Below are positions 57,608 to 64,000 of a stretch of 64,000 nt of DNA, piece by piece. This stretch comes from Bacteroidales bacterium (GTDB lineage: Bacteria > Bacteroidota > Bacteroidia > Bacteroidales > UBA932). The translations under genes and the position numbers were made by a program. The stretch's first letter is position 1, and each line of letters opens with the position of its first letter. The stretch is from NCBI GenBank assembly GCA_022508605.1, contig JAFLUX010000004.1, forward strand, positions 1-64,000. Reading direction: 5' to 3'. The notes below the pieces were generated by a model, which saw only the letters and a list, made by a program, of their open reading frames with translations, searched no databases and was not told where the DNA came from.

Positions 57608-58633
57608 ATGGCATTTTCATTCCTAAACCAAGAACTGGCCATAGACCTGGGCACCGCCAATACCGTCATCTATCAGAATGACAAGATAGTGCTGGACGAG
57701 CCGAGCATCGTGGCCATAGACAATAATACAGGCAAGTGCATAGCCATAGGCCGTAAGGCGAAGCTGATGCACGAACGCAACAATCCGGGCATACGCACCA
57801 TACGCCCCCTGCGCGACGGTGTGATTGCGGACTTCAATGCGGCGGAGATGATGATTCGCGGATTCATACGCCAGGTGAACAACCGCCGCCGCACCCATCT
57901 TTTCAACCCCAACCTCAAAGTGGTCGTGGGCATCCCTTCCGGGTCTACGGAAGTTGAAATCAGGGCCGTGCGCGACTCCACGGAGCACGCCGGCGGACGC
58001 GACGTGTATCTGATTTTCGAACCCATGGCATCGGCGCTCGGCATGGGACTCGACGTGCAGGCTCCCATGGGCAACATGGTCGTGGACATAGGCGGCGGCA
58101 CCACTGAAATCGCCGTGATTTCGCTGGGCGGCCTCGTGGTGCAGGAGAGCATACGCACCGCCGGCGACGTGTTCACTGCCGACATACAGCAGTACCTCCG
58201 CCAGCAGCACAACATCAAGGTGGGAGAAATTACGGCGGAAAAGATAAAGATTGCGGTCGGAGCCGTGATTCCGGACCTCGACGAGGAGCCGGAGCCGTTC
58301 ATCGTGCGCGGACCCAACCTCATGACGGCGCATCCTGTGGAGGCTACCATCACCCATCAGGAAATAGCCCACTGCCTCGACAAGTCCATAGCGAAGATAG
58401 AGACCTCGATACTCCACGTGCTCGAGGGCACGCCCCCCGAACTCTATTCCGACATAGTGGAGAACGGCATATGGCTCGCCGGCGGCGGGGCACAGCTGCG
58501 CGGTCTTGCCAAGCGTCTCACCGACAAGGTGAATATACAGTTCCACGTATGCGAAGATCCTCTGCACGCGGTGGCAAGAGGCTCCTGCGATGCACTGAAA
58601 AATACCGACCGTTACTCTTTCCTGATGCGCTGA
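57608..58633 (+). CDS. mreB: Rod shape-determining protein MreB
   Basis: The start at 57608 (MAFSFLNQELAIDLGTANTVIY) gives 341 residues, the normal MreB size; a possible earlier ATG at 57551 would fall before the predicted transcript start. Actin-fold ATP-binding motifs are clear: phosphate 1 ELAIDLGTANT, phosphate 2 NMVVDIGGGTTEIAVISLGG, adenosine motif IWLAGGGAQLRGL. The membrane-associated filament directs the elongation machinery. It heads the operon mreB-mreC-mreD-PBP2-rodA. Confidence 0.97.
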   Translation: MAFSFLNQELAIDLGTANTVIYQNDKIVLDEPSIVAIDNNTGKCIAIGRKAKLMHERNNPGIRTIRPLRDGVIADFNAAEMMIRGFIRQVNNRRRTHLFNPNLKVVVGIPSGSTEVEIRAVRDSTEHAGGRDVYLIFEPMASALGMGLDVQAPMGNMVVDIGGGTTEIAVISLGGLVVQESIRTAGDVFTADIQQYLRQQHNIKVGEITAEKIKIAVGAVIPDLDEEPEPFIVRGPNLMTAHPVEATITHQEIAHCLDKSIAKIETSILHVLEGTPPELYSDIVENGIWLAGGGAQLRGLAKRLTDKVNIQFHVCEDPLHAVARGSCDALKNTDRYSFLMR

Positions 58634-58663
58634 GAAGCCGGTAATCGTTAGAGCAGCTTCCAC

Positions 58664-59482
58664 ATGGCACAGAAGGGGAGGTTCTTCAGCGGCCTTTTCA
58701 CCGCGGCAGTCTTCATTTCGCTGGAGATTGCCGCGGTGTCGGCGCTGAAGAGTTCGTCCGTGCTGCAGGATATATGGATAAACCGTTTCTCGCACAATGT
58801 GATGGCCTTTTCCTGGGGCAGCATAAACAATGTCCGGGGATATTTCGGCTTGCGCGAACAGAACGAGATACTGGCGGGACGCAACTATGAACTTTTCAAG
58901 GAGCTGCAGCATTACAAGGAACTGGAAAAGGAGTCGCAGGCGATGGCGAAACTCGACTCGGCGGGGCTGCCCTCGCGCTTCAACTACATTCCTGCCGAAA
59001 TCACGGCCATGGGCACCAACAGCCGCCACAACTACATCATACTGAACAAGGGTAGCGAACACGGGGTAAAGCCCCTCAGCGCCATAATCACGCCGAACGG
59101 CGTGGTGGGCATGATATATTCGGTGGACAGGCGTTATTCCTACGGACTTTCGCTGCTGAACGACAAAATCAGCGTGAGCGTGCGCATAGGCAGGGAGGGC
59201 ATAGTGGCCCCGATGAACTGGGACGGGGGCGACTTCGACCGCGCCATACTCAAGAACATCCCCCTGCACCTCGAGGTTCCGGAGGGCGATACCGTGCTGA
59301 CGAGCGGTCTTTCGGCCGTGTACCCGGCCGATATTCCAGTGGGCGTGACCACCGGCTCCCGCCTTGTGGACGGGGCCGTCAATATAGTGGATGTCAAGTT
59401 GTTCGTGGATTTTTCGGCGCTGCGCTACGTGATTATTGCGGAAAACCCTGACAGAGCGGCCATAGAGGAGATGAGCGAATGA
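58664..59482 (+). CDS. mreC: Rod shape-determining protein MreC
   Basis: The 272-residue protein has an N-terminal membrane helix (about 8-28), a coiled coil (NEILAGRNYELFKELQHYKELEKES) and two beta-barrel subdomains (about 105-265) including GSEHGVKPLSAIITPNGVVGMIYSVDRRYS and VPEGDTVLTSGLSAVYPADIPVGVTTG. It connects MreB to PBP2 in the periplasm. The gene starts 30 nt after mreB and overlaps mreD by 4 nt. Confidence 0.95.
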   Translation: MAQKGRFFSGLFTAAVFISLEIAAVSALKSSSVLQDIWINRFSHNVMAFSWGSINNVRGYFGLREQNEILAGRNYELFKELQHYKELEKESQAMAKLDSAGLPSRFNYIPAEITAMGTNSRHNYIILNKGSEHGVKPLSAIITPNGVVGMIYSVDRRYSYGLSLLNDKISVSVRIGREGIVAPMNWDGGDFDRAILKNIPLHLEVPEGDTVLTSGLSAVYPADIPVGVTTGSRLVDGAVNIVDVKLFVDFSALRYVIIAENPDRAAIEEMSE

Positions 59483-59982
59483 GCAAATACCGTTTCATAG
59501 TTTTCAGCCTCATATTCATAGTCGTGCAGATTTTCATCTGCAACTATTTCCCGTTTTCCAGGTACGTGCTGATTTCCATCCTTCCGGCGCTGCTGCTCAT
59601 GCTGCCGCTGGAGTATGGCAGCAACGTGTCCATGCTCATAGCTTTCGCCGCCGGATTCGCCGTGGACTTTTTCTCCACGGGCATGCTCGGCATCACGTCG
59701 GCCTCCCTCGTTCCTGCCGCGCTGCTGCGCCAGCCGCTGATAAGTTTCGTCTTCGGAGACGAAATAAGCTCTCGCGCCGAGCGCATCATTCCGGGGCGCA
59801 TCGGCCTGCCGAAGATGTCGCTTGCCATGCTCCTGCTCTGCGCCGTGTTTTTTCTGTGCTACGTGTGGATGGATGCGGCAGATACCTCAGGATTTTGGAG
59901 CGGCGCCCTCCGTTTCGCGCTTTCCGTGGCGGCGAGCGCTCCGCTGTGCGTGCTTGTTGCCGGAATCTTAAGACCGGAATGA
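59479..59982 (+). CDS. mreD: Rod shape-determining protein MreD
   Basis: The 167-residue protein is almost entirely hydrophobic with five or six membrane segments, as expected of MreD. Sequence motifs are weak (SMLIAFAAGFAVDFFSTGMLGITSAS resembles the conserved G..xD...g..G..a), so the call relies on size, topology and position between mreC and PBP2. The ATG overlaps the mreC stop (ATGA). Confidence 0.9.
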   Translation: MSKYRFIVFSLIFIVVQIFICNYFPFSRYVLISILPALLLMLPLEYGSNVSMLIAFAAGFAVDFFSTGMLGITSASLVPAALLRQPLISFVFGDEISSRAERIIPGRIGLPKMSLAMLLLCAVFFLCYVWMDAADTSGFWSGALRFALSVAASAPLCVLVAGILRPE

Positions 59983-59983
59983 C

Positions 59984-61813
59984 ATGGAAATCGACAATCG
60001 CTCCACAAAACTCCTGATAGGTTTCGCCGTGGCCCTGCTCATATTGCTCGGTAGGCTGTTTTATGTGCAGATAATAGACGTGGGCTACAAGGTGGACGCG
60101 GACAACAACTCCATGACCCGCGAGATGATATATCCTCCGCGCGGGGTCATTTACGACCGCAACGGACTCCTGCTTGTCGGAAACCGGGTGTGCTACGATA
60201 TCATGGTGACTCCGAGGGAGGTGACGGCATTCGACACCCTCGCCATGGCGCAGGCTCTCGACACGAGTGCGGATTTCATAAGGGAGAGGATGAAATATTA
60301 CCATGACTACCGCTCCCGAATAGGCTGGCAGACGCTGACTTTCCTCAAGCAGGTAAGCTCCGACAGCTACCTGCGTTTTGCGGAGGAACAGTTCCGTTAC
60401 CCTGGCTTCAAGGGGCGTGTGCGGACGGTGCGCGAGTATCCGTTCAATGCGGGCGGCAACCTGCTGGGGTACACCTCGGAGGTGAGCGCCGAATTTCTTG
60501 AGACGCACCCCGACTACAAGAGCGGCGACTATTACGGGCGCACCGGCCTGGAGGCGGCAAGAGAGCAGGATTTGAGGGGCCGTAAGGGATGGCACATATA
60601 TCAGCGCGACTCGAGGGGGCGGCAGAAAAATTCATACAGGGACGGAGAGTTCGATGTGGAGGCGGAACCGGGCAAGGACATATACACCACTATAGACGCC
60701 CGCCTGCAGCAGTACGGACAGCGCCTGATGAACGGCAAGAAAGGGAGCGTGGTGGCGATAGAGCCGTCTTCCGGGGAGATTCTGGCCATGGTGTCGAGCC
60801 CTGGCATAGACGTGGACGTGCTCGCGGAGTTCGGACGGCACTACCAGAAGCTGAGCTCCGACAAGAACAAGCCCCTTTACAACCGCGCTGTATCGGCGTC
60901 TTACCCTCCCGGCTCGGTGTTCAAGTTGGTGAACGGACTGATAGGGCTCGAGGACGGGGTGCTCAAGCCGTGGATGCAGTACCCCTGCTACAACGGGTAT
61001 GTCTATACTTCGAGCGGCCGCAAGCTCGGCTGCCATTCGCACCGCTCTCCGCTTAACCTGGAAGATGCGCTCATGATGTCCTGCAACGGCTATTTCTGCT
61101 ACGTGTTCAAGTCCATACTGGAAAATCCGGAATACAGGTCTACGGAGGAGGCTTACGACCACTGGCGGGAGATGGTGATGAGTTTCGGGTTCGGCCGCAA
61201 GCTCGGGAGCGATTTCCCCTCTGAACTCAGCGGAAACATTCCCTCGTCGGCATTCTATAACCGTTACTACAAGAAGGGGCGCTGGCGCTTTCCCACCATA
61301 GTGTCGCTGTCGATAGGCCAGGGGGAGATTCTCGCCACCCCCTTGCAGATAGCCAATCTGGCGGCGACCATAGCCAACCGAGGCCACTATTACATCCCGC
61401 ATGTGGTGAAGGCATCCGAAGGTGTGGAGATAGATCCGATATACTACGAGAAGCAGTATACGCTCGTGGACACCCTGCAGTTCCCGAAGGTGGTGCACGG
61501 CATGTGGAAAGCCGTGAATGCCATAGGGGAGGGCGGCACCGCGAACTCCGCCTATGTGCCCGGCCTGAATATATGCGGCAAGACGGGAACGGCCCAGAAC
61601 CCTCACGGAAAAGACAATTCCGTGTTCATCTGTTTCGCCCCGGCCGACGATCCTAAAATCGCAGTGGCCGTGTACATAGAGAATGCCGGATTCGGCGCGA
61701 GCTGGGCTTGCCCCATAGCCTCGCTTCTCGTCGAGCAGTATCTGAGGGGCGAGATATCGGAGGGCCGCAGGGATGTGGAGCACAGAGTCATGAATACCAG
61801 ATTGATACGCTGA
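59984..61813 (+). CDS. mrdA: Penicillin-binding protein 2 (elongasome transpeptidase)
   Basis: The 609-residue protein has one N-terminal membrane helix, a PBP dimerisation domain (PPRGVIYDRNGLLLVGN ... RTGLEAAREQDLRGRKG) and a transpeptidase domain with S311 in YPPGSVFKLVN, the SCN motif in MMSCNGYF and KTGTAQNPHGKDNS. It cross-links peptidoglycan during side-wall growth together with RodA, whose gene follows after one base. Confidence 0.96.
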   Translation: MEIDNRSTKLLIGFAVALLILLGRLFYVQIIDVGYKVDADNNSMTREMIYPPRGVIYDRNGLLLVGNRVCYDIMVTPREVTAFDTLAMAQALDTSADFIRERMKYYHDYRSRIGWQTLTFLKQVSSDSYLRFAEEQFRYPGFKGRVRTVREYPFNAGGNLLGYTSEVSAEFLETHPDYKSGDYYGRTGLEAAREQDLRGRKGWHIYQRDSRGRQKNSYRDGEFDVEAEPGKDIYTTIDARLQQYGQRLMNGKKGSVVAIEPSSGEILAMVSSPGIDVDVLAEFGRHYQKLSSDKNKPLYNRAVSASYPPGSVFKLVNGLIGLEDGVLKPWMQYPCYNGYVYTSSGRKLGCHSHRSPLNLEDALMMSCNGYFCYVFKSILENPEYRSTEEAYDHWREMVMSFGFGRKLGSDFPSELSGNIPSSAFYNRYYKKGRWRFPTIVSLSIGQGEILATPLQIANLAATIANRGHYYIPHVVKASEGVEIDPIYYEKQYTLVDTLQFPKVVHGMWKAVNAIGEGGTANSAYVPGLNICGKTGTAQNPHGKDNSVFICFAPADDPKIAVAVYIENAGFGASWACPIASLLVEQYLRGEISEGRRDVEHRVMNTRLIR

Positions 61814-61814
61814 T

Positions 61815-63107
61815 ATGCAGGAAGAAGTACTTGACAGAGGTCTGAGGAAGACGGTGGACTGGAGGCTGATAGCCGTTTACTTGCTGATAATGCTCTTCGG
61901 CTGGCTGAATATCTATGCGGCCGTGCGTTCCGGGGAGCCGTCCTCCATCTTCGACTGGTCTTTCAACTGCGGCAAGCAGGCGGTGTGGATAGGAAGCGCC
62001 GTGGTGCTGGCCGCGCTCGTGCTGTTCGTCGTGAATCCGTATTTCTGGGACAGTATATGCAAGCCCGCCTATGCCTTTGTGCTGGTGCTGCTGGTGCTGG
62101 TGATTTTCATAAGCAAGGATGTGAAAGGCTCCCATTCATGGTTCGAGTTCGGCCCGGTGAAGTTCCAGCCGGCGGAGGTGTCGAAGATTACGACCTCCCT
62201 CGTGCTGGCCTCGCTGCTCAGCCGTCCGAATTTCCGCATGGGCAACTGGAAGCATTTTCTGCTTGCGGCATCTTTGGTGCTCGTCCCCATGCTGGTCATC
62301 GTGGCGGAGAGCGAGACGGGCTCGGCGCTGGTATATGCCGGCTTCATATTCGTTTTCTACCGCGAGGGGATTTCCGGGTGGTGGCTCGCCCTGATAGGCA
62401 TGTCGGCGCTCATCTTTATCGTGACCCTGAAGGCAGGCTGGTGGCTCTCCCTCGTGCTGGTGCTGCTGGCCGGGGCGGCATATTTGGTGTACTACACCAG
62501 AAAGGCCAGCACGCTGCGGTATCGCCGCATGGTGATACGCAACGGCATCATAGGCATCATCGCAGGAGTGGCCATGATACTCGTCACCGACGTGTTCTTC
62601 CACTACGGCCTGAAGACCTATCAGCGGGAGCGCATAGAGGTGCTGCTCGGCATCAAGGAAGACCTTAAGGGCGTGGGATACAACGTGCACCAGTCGCTTA
62701 TCGCCATAGGCTCCGGCGGGCTGTTCGGCAAGGGATATCTGCAGGGTACGCAGACGACCTTCGGCTTCGTGCCGGAACAAAGCACGGACTTCATCTTCTG
62801 TACGGTCGGAGAAGAATGGGGCTTTGTCGGCAGCATGGCGGTGCTGCTGATGTACGGACTGCTGATATTCTGGATAATCCAGGATGCGGAGCGGGCCCGC
62901 AGCACCTCCACGCGGGTGTATGGCTACTGCGTGGCGTCATGCTTTTTCATGCACCTGGTGATAAACCTTGGCATGACCCTCGGCCTTATGCCTGTCATCG
63001 GCATACCCCTGCCGCTCTTCAGCTACGGGGGCTCGTCGCTCTGGGCCTTCACCGTGCTGCTGTTCATCTTCATCGCGCTGGACCGTCAGGAGAAGAAATA
63101 CTTTTGA
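61815..63107 (+). CDS. rodA: Peptidoglycan glycosyltransferase RodA (SEDS family)
   Basis: The 430-residue protein has about 10 membrane segments and SEDS landmarks: FEFGPVKFQPAEVSKITTSLVLA (conserved Pro/Glu near the channel), ESETGSALVYAGFIFVFYREG with the key acidic residue, YNVHQSLIAIGSGGLFGKG and TDFIFCTVGEEWGFVGS, and a last helix GIPLPLFSYGGSSL. It polymerises glycan strands with PBP2. An extra hydrophilic-to-hydrophobic insertion (about 215-265) is common in Bacteroidetes. It is the last gene of the mre operon. Confidence 0.95.
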   Translation: MQEEVLDRGLRKTVDWRLIAVYLLIMLFGWLNIYAAVRSGEPSSIFDWSFNCGKQAVWIGSAVVLAALVLFVVNPYFWDSICKPAYAFVLVLLVLVIFISKDVKGSHSWFEFGPVKFQPAEVSKITTSLVLASLLSRPNFRMGNWKHFLLAASLVLVPMLVIVAESETGSALVYAGFIFVFYREGISGWWLALIGMSALIFIVTLKAGWWLSLVLVLLAGAAYLVYYTRKASTLRYRRMVIRNGIIGIIAGVAMILVTDVFFHYGLKTYQRERIEVLLGIKEDLKGVGYNVHQSLIAIGSGGLFGKGYLQGTQTTFGFVPEQSTDFIFCTVGEEWGFVGSMAVLLMYGLLIFWIIQDAERARSTSTRVYGYCVASCFFMHLVINLGMTLGLMPVIGIPLPLFSYGGSSLWAFTVLLFIFIALDRQEKKYF

Positions 63108-63430
63108 CGGGGGACGCCTTTTCTCATTGGCTTTTCCGCTGTCTGCCTCCTTTGACCCGTTCGCTTTTGCGGCGGCCCTCGGAGTTCCCGCAGACCTTTC
63201 CTCGCCTCCGTCTCCGCTTCTTCTGCCGTTTCTTTTCCGTTGCCTTTTGTCGTCTTGCTTTGCCGTCCTTTCTCCGTCGCTTTCTCTGCTGCCTTGCTTC
63301 TGCTCTCTCGTCTTTCTGCCCCGCCCCCTTTGCCTTTTCCGTTTTTGTGTCTCCGTCTCCGCTTCTTCTGCCGTCCCTTTTCCGTTGCCTTTTGCTGTTT
63401 TGCTTTGCCGTCCTCTTTTAGTCGTCTTTC
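63108..63430 (+). other. Polypyrimidine-rich intergenic tract, no gene
   Basis: The stretch between rodA and the tRNA promoter is overwhelmingly C and T on the plus strand. A long open frame through it (from 63127) encodes only Leu/Ser/Pro/Phe/Cys-rich sequence and then runs through the tRNA gene, so I do not regard it as a protein gene. It contains a 64-bp direct repeat (listed separately). I see no ordinary terminator for the mre operon. Confidence 0.7.
63206..63414. repeat. 64-bp direct repeat in the polypyrimidine tract
   Basis: Copy 1 (63206-63269) and copy 2 (63351-63414) are both 64 bp, differ at 5 positions (about 92% identical; all differences are C/T swaps) and lie 145 bp apart start to start. 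Each starts CTCCGTCTCCGCTTCTTCTG and ends TGCTTTGCCGTCCT. Confidence 0.85.
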
Positions 63431-63474
63431 ACAGGGCGTTTCAGGAAAGAGGCAATCATTTCAAAAATAAAACG

Positions 63475-63482
63475 TATCTTTG
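63475..63482 (+). promoter_or_regulatory. -7 box of the tRNA-Leu promoter
   Basis: TATCTTTG matches the consensus exactly and lies 12 nt before the mature tRNA 5' end. The -33 region has no TTG. Confidence 0.55.
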
Positions 63483-63493
63483 CACCCGCAAGG

Positions 63494-63578
63494 GCCTTGG
63501 TGGTGAAATGGTAGACACGAGGGACTTAAAATCCCTTGGCCCGAAACGGCCGTGCGGGTTCGATTCCCGCCCGAGGCA
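63494..63578 (+). tRNA. tRNA-Leu (anticodon UAA)
   Basis: The 85-nt sequence folds as a class II tRNA. The acceptor stem GCCTTGG pairs with CCGAGGC (one G-T); the D arm contains GGTAGACAC; the anticodon loop CTTAAAA carries UAA; a long variable arm (GGCC...GGCC) and the T arm GCGGGTTCGATTCCCGC follow. CCA is not encoded. It has its own -7 box and a strong terminator, so it is a single-gene unit. Confidence 0.97.
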
Positions 63579-63586
63579 CTAATTAG

Positions 63587-63621
63587 AAAACCAATCTATT
63601 GAGATTCAGTAGATTGGTTTT
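63587..63621 (+). terminator. Terminator of tRNA-Leu
   Basis: A perfect 12-bp stem (63587-63598 with 63610-63621) has an 11-nt loop and a T-rich end (GGTTTTGCTTTT). Confidence 0.85.
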
Positions 63622-63684
63622 GCTTTTGAGTGATTTTTGTCTCAATAATTTTGAAAGTTGCCGCAATGGGACGAAAACTTCTGA

Positions 63685-63759
63685 AAAGAAAAACGGCGTC
63701 CCGAAGAGACTTTCGGGGCGCCGCGGGTCAATAAATAAGAATGGCCGAGGCCAAACTCG
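63685..63759 (-). ncRNA. Candidate small RNA with its own promoter and terminator
   Basis: On the minus strand an exact -7 box TATCTTTG (63771-63764) is followed about 40 nt later by a 12-bp GC-rich hairpin (63723-63712 with 63705-63694, one G-T pair) and TTTTTCTTTT. The transcript would be about 75 nt and has no ATG-led frame. Nothing else in that orientation follows, so the terminator has no obvious gene to serve. It has no TTG at -33. The minus-strand gene at the right edge ends before a separate hairpin (63786-63819). Confidence 0.5.
63694..63723 (-). terminator. Strong terminator ending the candidate small RNA
   Basis: A 12-bp stem (63694-63705 with 63712-63723, one G-T pair) with a 6-nt loop is followed on the minus strand by TTTTTCTTTT. 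This is a classic intrinsic terminator. Confidence 0.8.
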
Positions 63760-63785
63760 ACTGCAAAGATAATCAAATTTAACCA

Positions 63786-63819
63786 AAAGCCCCGGCCGCC
63801 TATCGGCAGCCAGGGCTTT
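63786..63819 (-). terminator. Terminator of the partial gene at the right edge
   Basis: An 11-bp stem (63786-63796 with 63809-63819, one G-T pair) lies 30 nt after the stop at 63850 on the minus strand. The T tail is short (TTGGTT), so efficiency is uncertain. Confidence 0.6.
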
Positions 63820-63849
63820 CTCTTTGCAACGGGCTTGCGCCCTGCGGAT

Positions 63850-64000
63850 TACGCTCCCGCGGTCCACTTGACTTCGGTCTGCATGGCCTGGGACTTCTCC
63901 CCGGTGCTGCCGTTGACGAAGTAGTAGCGGAAGAAGATCTTCGGGGCGGCAACCTTGCAGCGGAAGAGAATTCTCCGCAGGCCGCGGAGGCCTGCGAACG
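63850..64000 (-). pseudogene. 3' end of a minus-strand gene with a probable frameshift
   Basis: The minus strand carries protein-like sequence that changes frame. From the window edge to about 63902 one frame reads ...FRCKVAAPKIFFRYYFVNG then STG. From there to the stop at 63850 a different frame reads EKSQAMQTEVKWTAGA. One extra G in the GGG run near 63900 would join them, and the joined frame stops 30 nt before a hairpin; unjoined, the first frame runs into that hairpin. It may be a sequencing indel or a genuine frameshift. I do not recognise the family, and the start lies outside the window. Confidence 0.45.

Noticed and set aside
57623-59269. 548-codon minus-strand open frame
   Set aside because: It is antisense to mreB and mreC; His/Arg/Val-rich shadow without motifs.
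63127-63582. Leu/Ser/Pro-rich 151-codon frame after rodA
   Set aside because: It translates a polypyrimidine tract and then reads straight through the tRNA-Leu gene.

Overview
The window reads as a chromosomal segment of a GC-rich (roughly 57%) member of the Bacteroidales, probably gut-associated. The evidence is a SusC/SusD pair, Bacteroidetes-type lipoproteins (FISUMP, DUF4988, DUF4843, PKD-like and DUF5106 families), a YfhO-family protein, an OstA-like protein, and promoters of the Bacteroidetes form TTG-N19/20-TAnnTTTG in front of many genes. I cannot name genus or species. There is no prophage, insertion sequence, CRISPR array or rRNA operon.

Layout. 0-2.2 kb: no supportable gene up to 445, then two secreted-protein genes (minus strand) behind a consensus promoter and a long, hairpin-rich leader that contains an apparent terminator/antiterminator switch. 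2.2-9.5 kb: minus-strand genes for a YfhO-like membrane protein, a CpXC protein, a GT4 glycosyltransferase, MutS and YraN, most overlapping by 1-4 nt. 9.6-11.0 kb: an NSS-family sodium symporter. 11.1-15.8 kb: a plus-strand operon of three large surface lipoproteins (coiled coil-collagen-FISUMP, Ig-like, and fimbrillin-like with a FISUMP-like end). 15.8-38.0 kb: an almost gapless minus-strand array read galE, surA-like, OstA-like, OPT peptide transporter, pepT, S1/P1 nuclease-SGNH fusion, DUF5106 lipoprotein, thyA, folA, a metzincin-type metalloprotease, SusC, SusD, DUF4843 and a PKD-like lipoprotein.

38.0-46.5 kb: trmB and a small lipoprotein (plus), acpP, uvrC and an MsrA-fRMsr fusion (minus), a GH3/HAD pair (plus), then an acyltransferase and an AsnC regulator (minus). 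46.5-53.1 kb: topA (minus) divergent from pbp1A-ddl-prmC. 53.2-57.5 kb: an unknown lipoprotein, a zinc alcohol dehydrogenase, a MATE exporter and ispD. 57.6-63.1 kb: the rod-shape operon mreB-mreC-mreD-PBP2-rodA. 63.1-64.0 kb: a polypyrimidine tract with a 64-bp direct repeat, tRNA-Leu(UAA), a candidate small RNA with its own promoter and terminator, and the frameshifted-looking 3' end of a minus-strand gene.

How the parts work together. The 15.8-38 kb array combines a secreted metalloprotease, an outer-membrane SusC/D importer with two accessory surface lipoproteins, an inner-membrane oligopeptide transporter and a cytosolic tripeptidase, so it could work as a peptide-scavenging route; that is inference from gene content. 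The cell-envelope theme recurs in OstA/SurA, PBP1A/Ddl and Mre/PBP2/RodA. The items most worth following up are the switch-like leader at 1855-2108, the two enzyme fusions, the collagen-FISUMP lipoprotein operon, and the small RNA unit at 63.7 kb.
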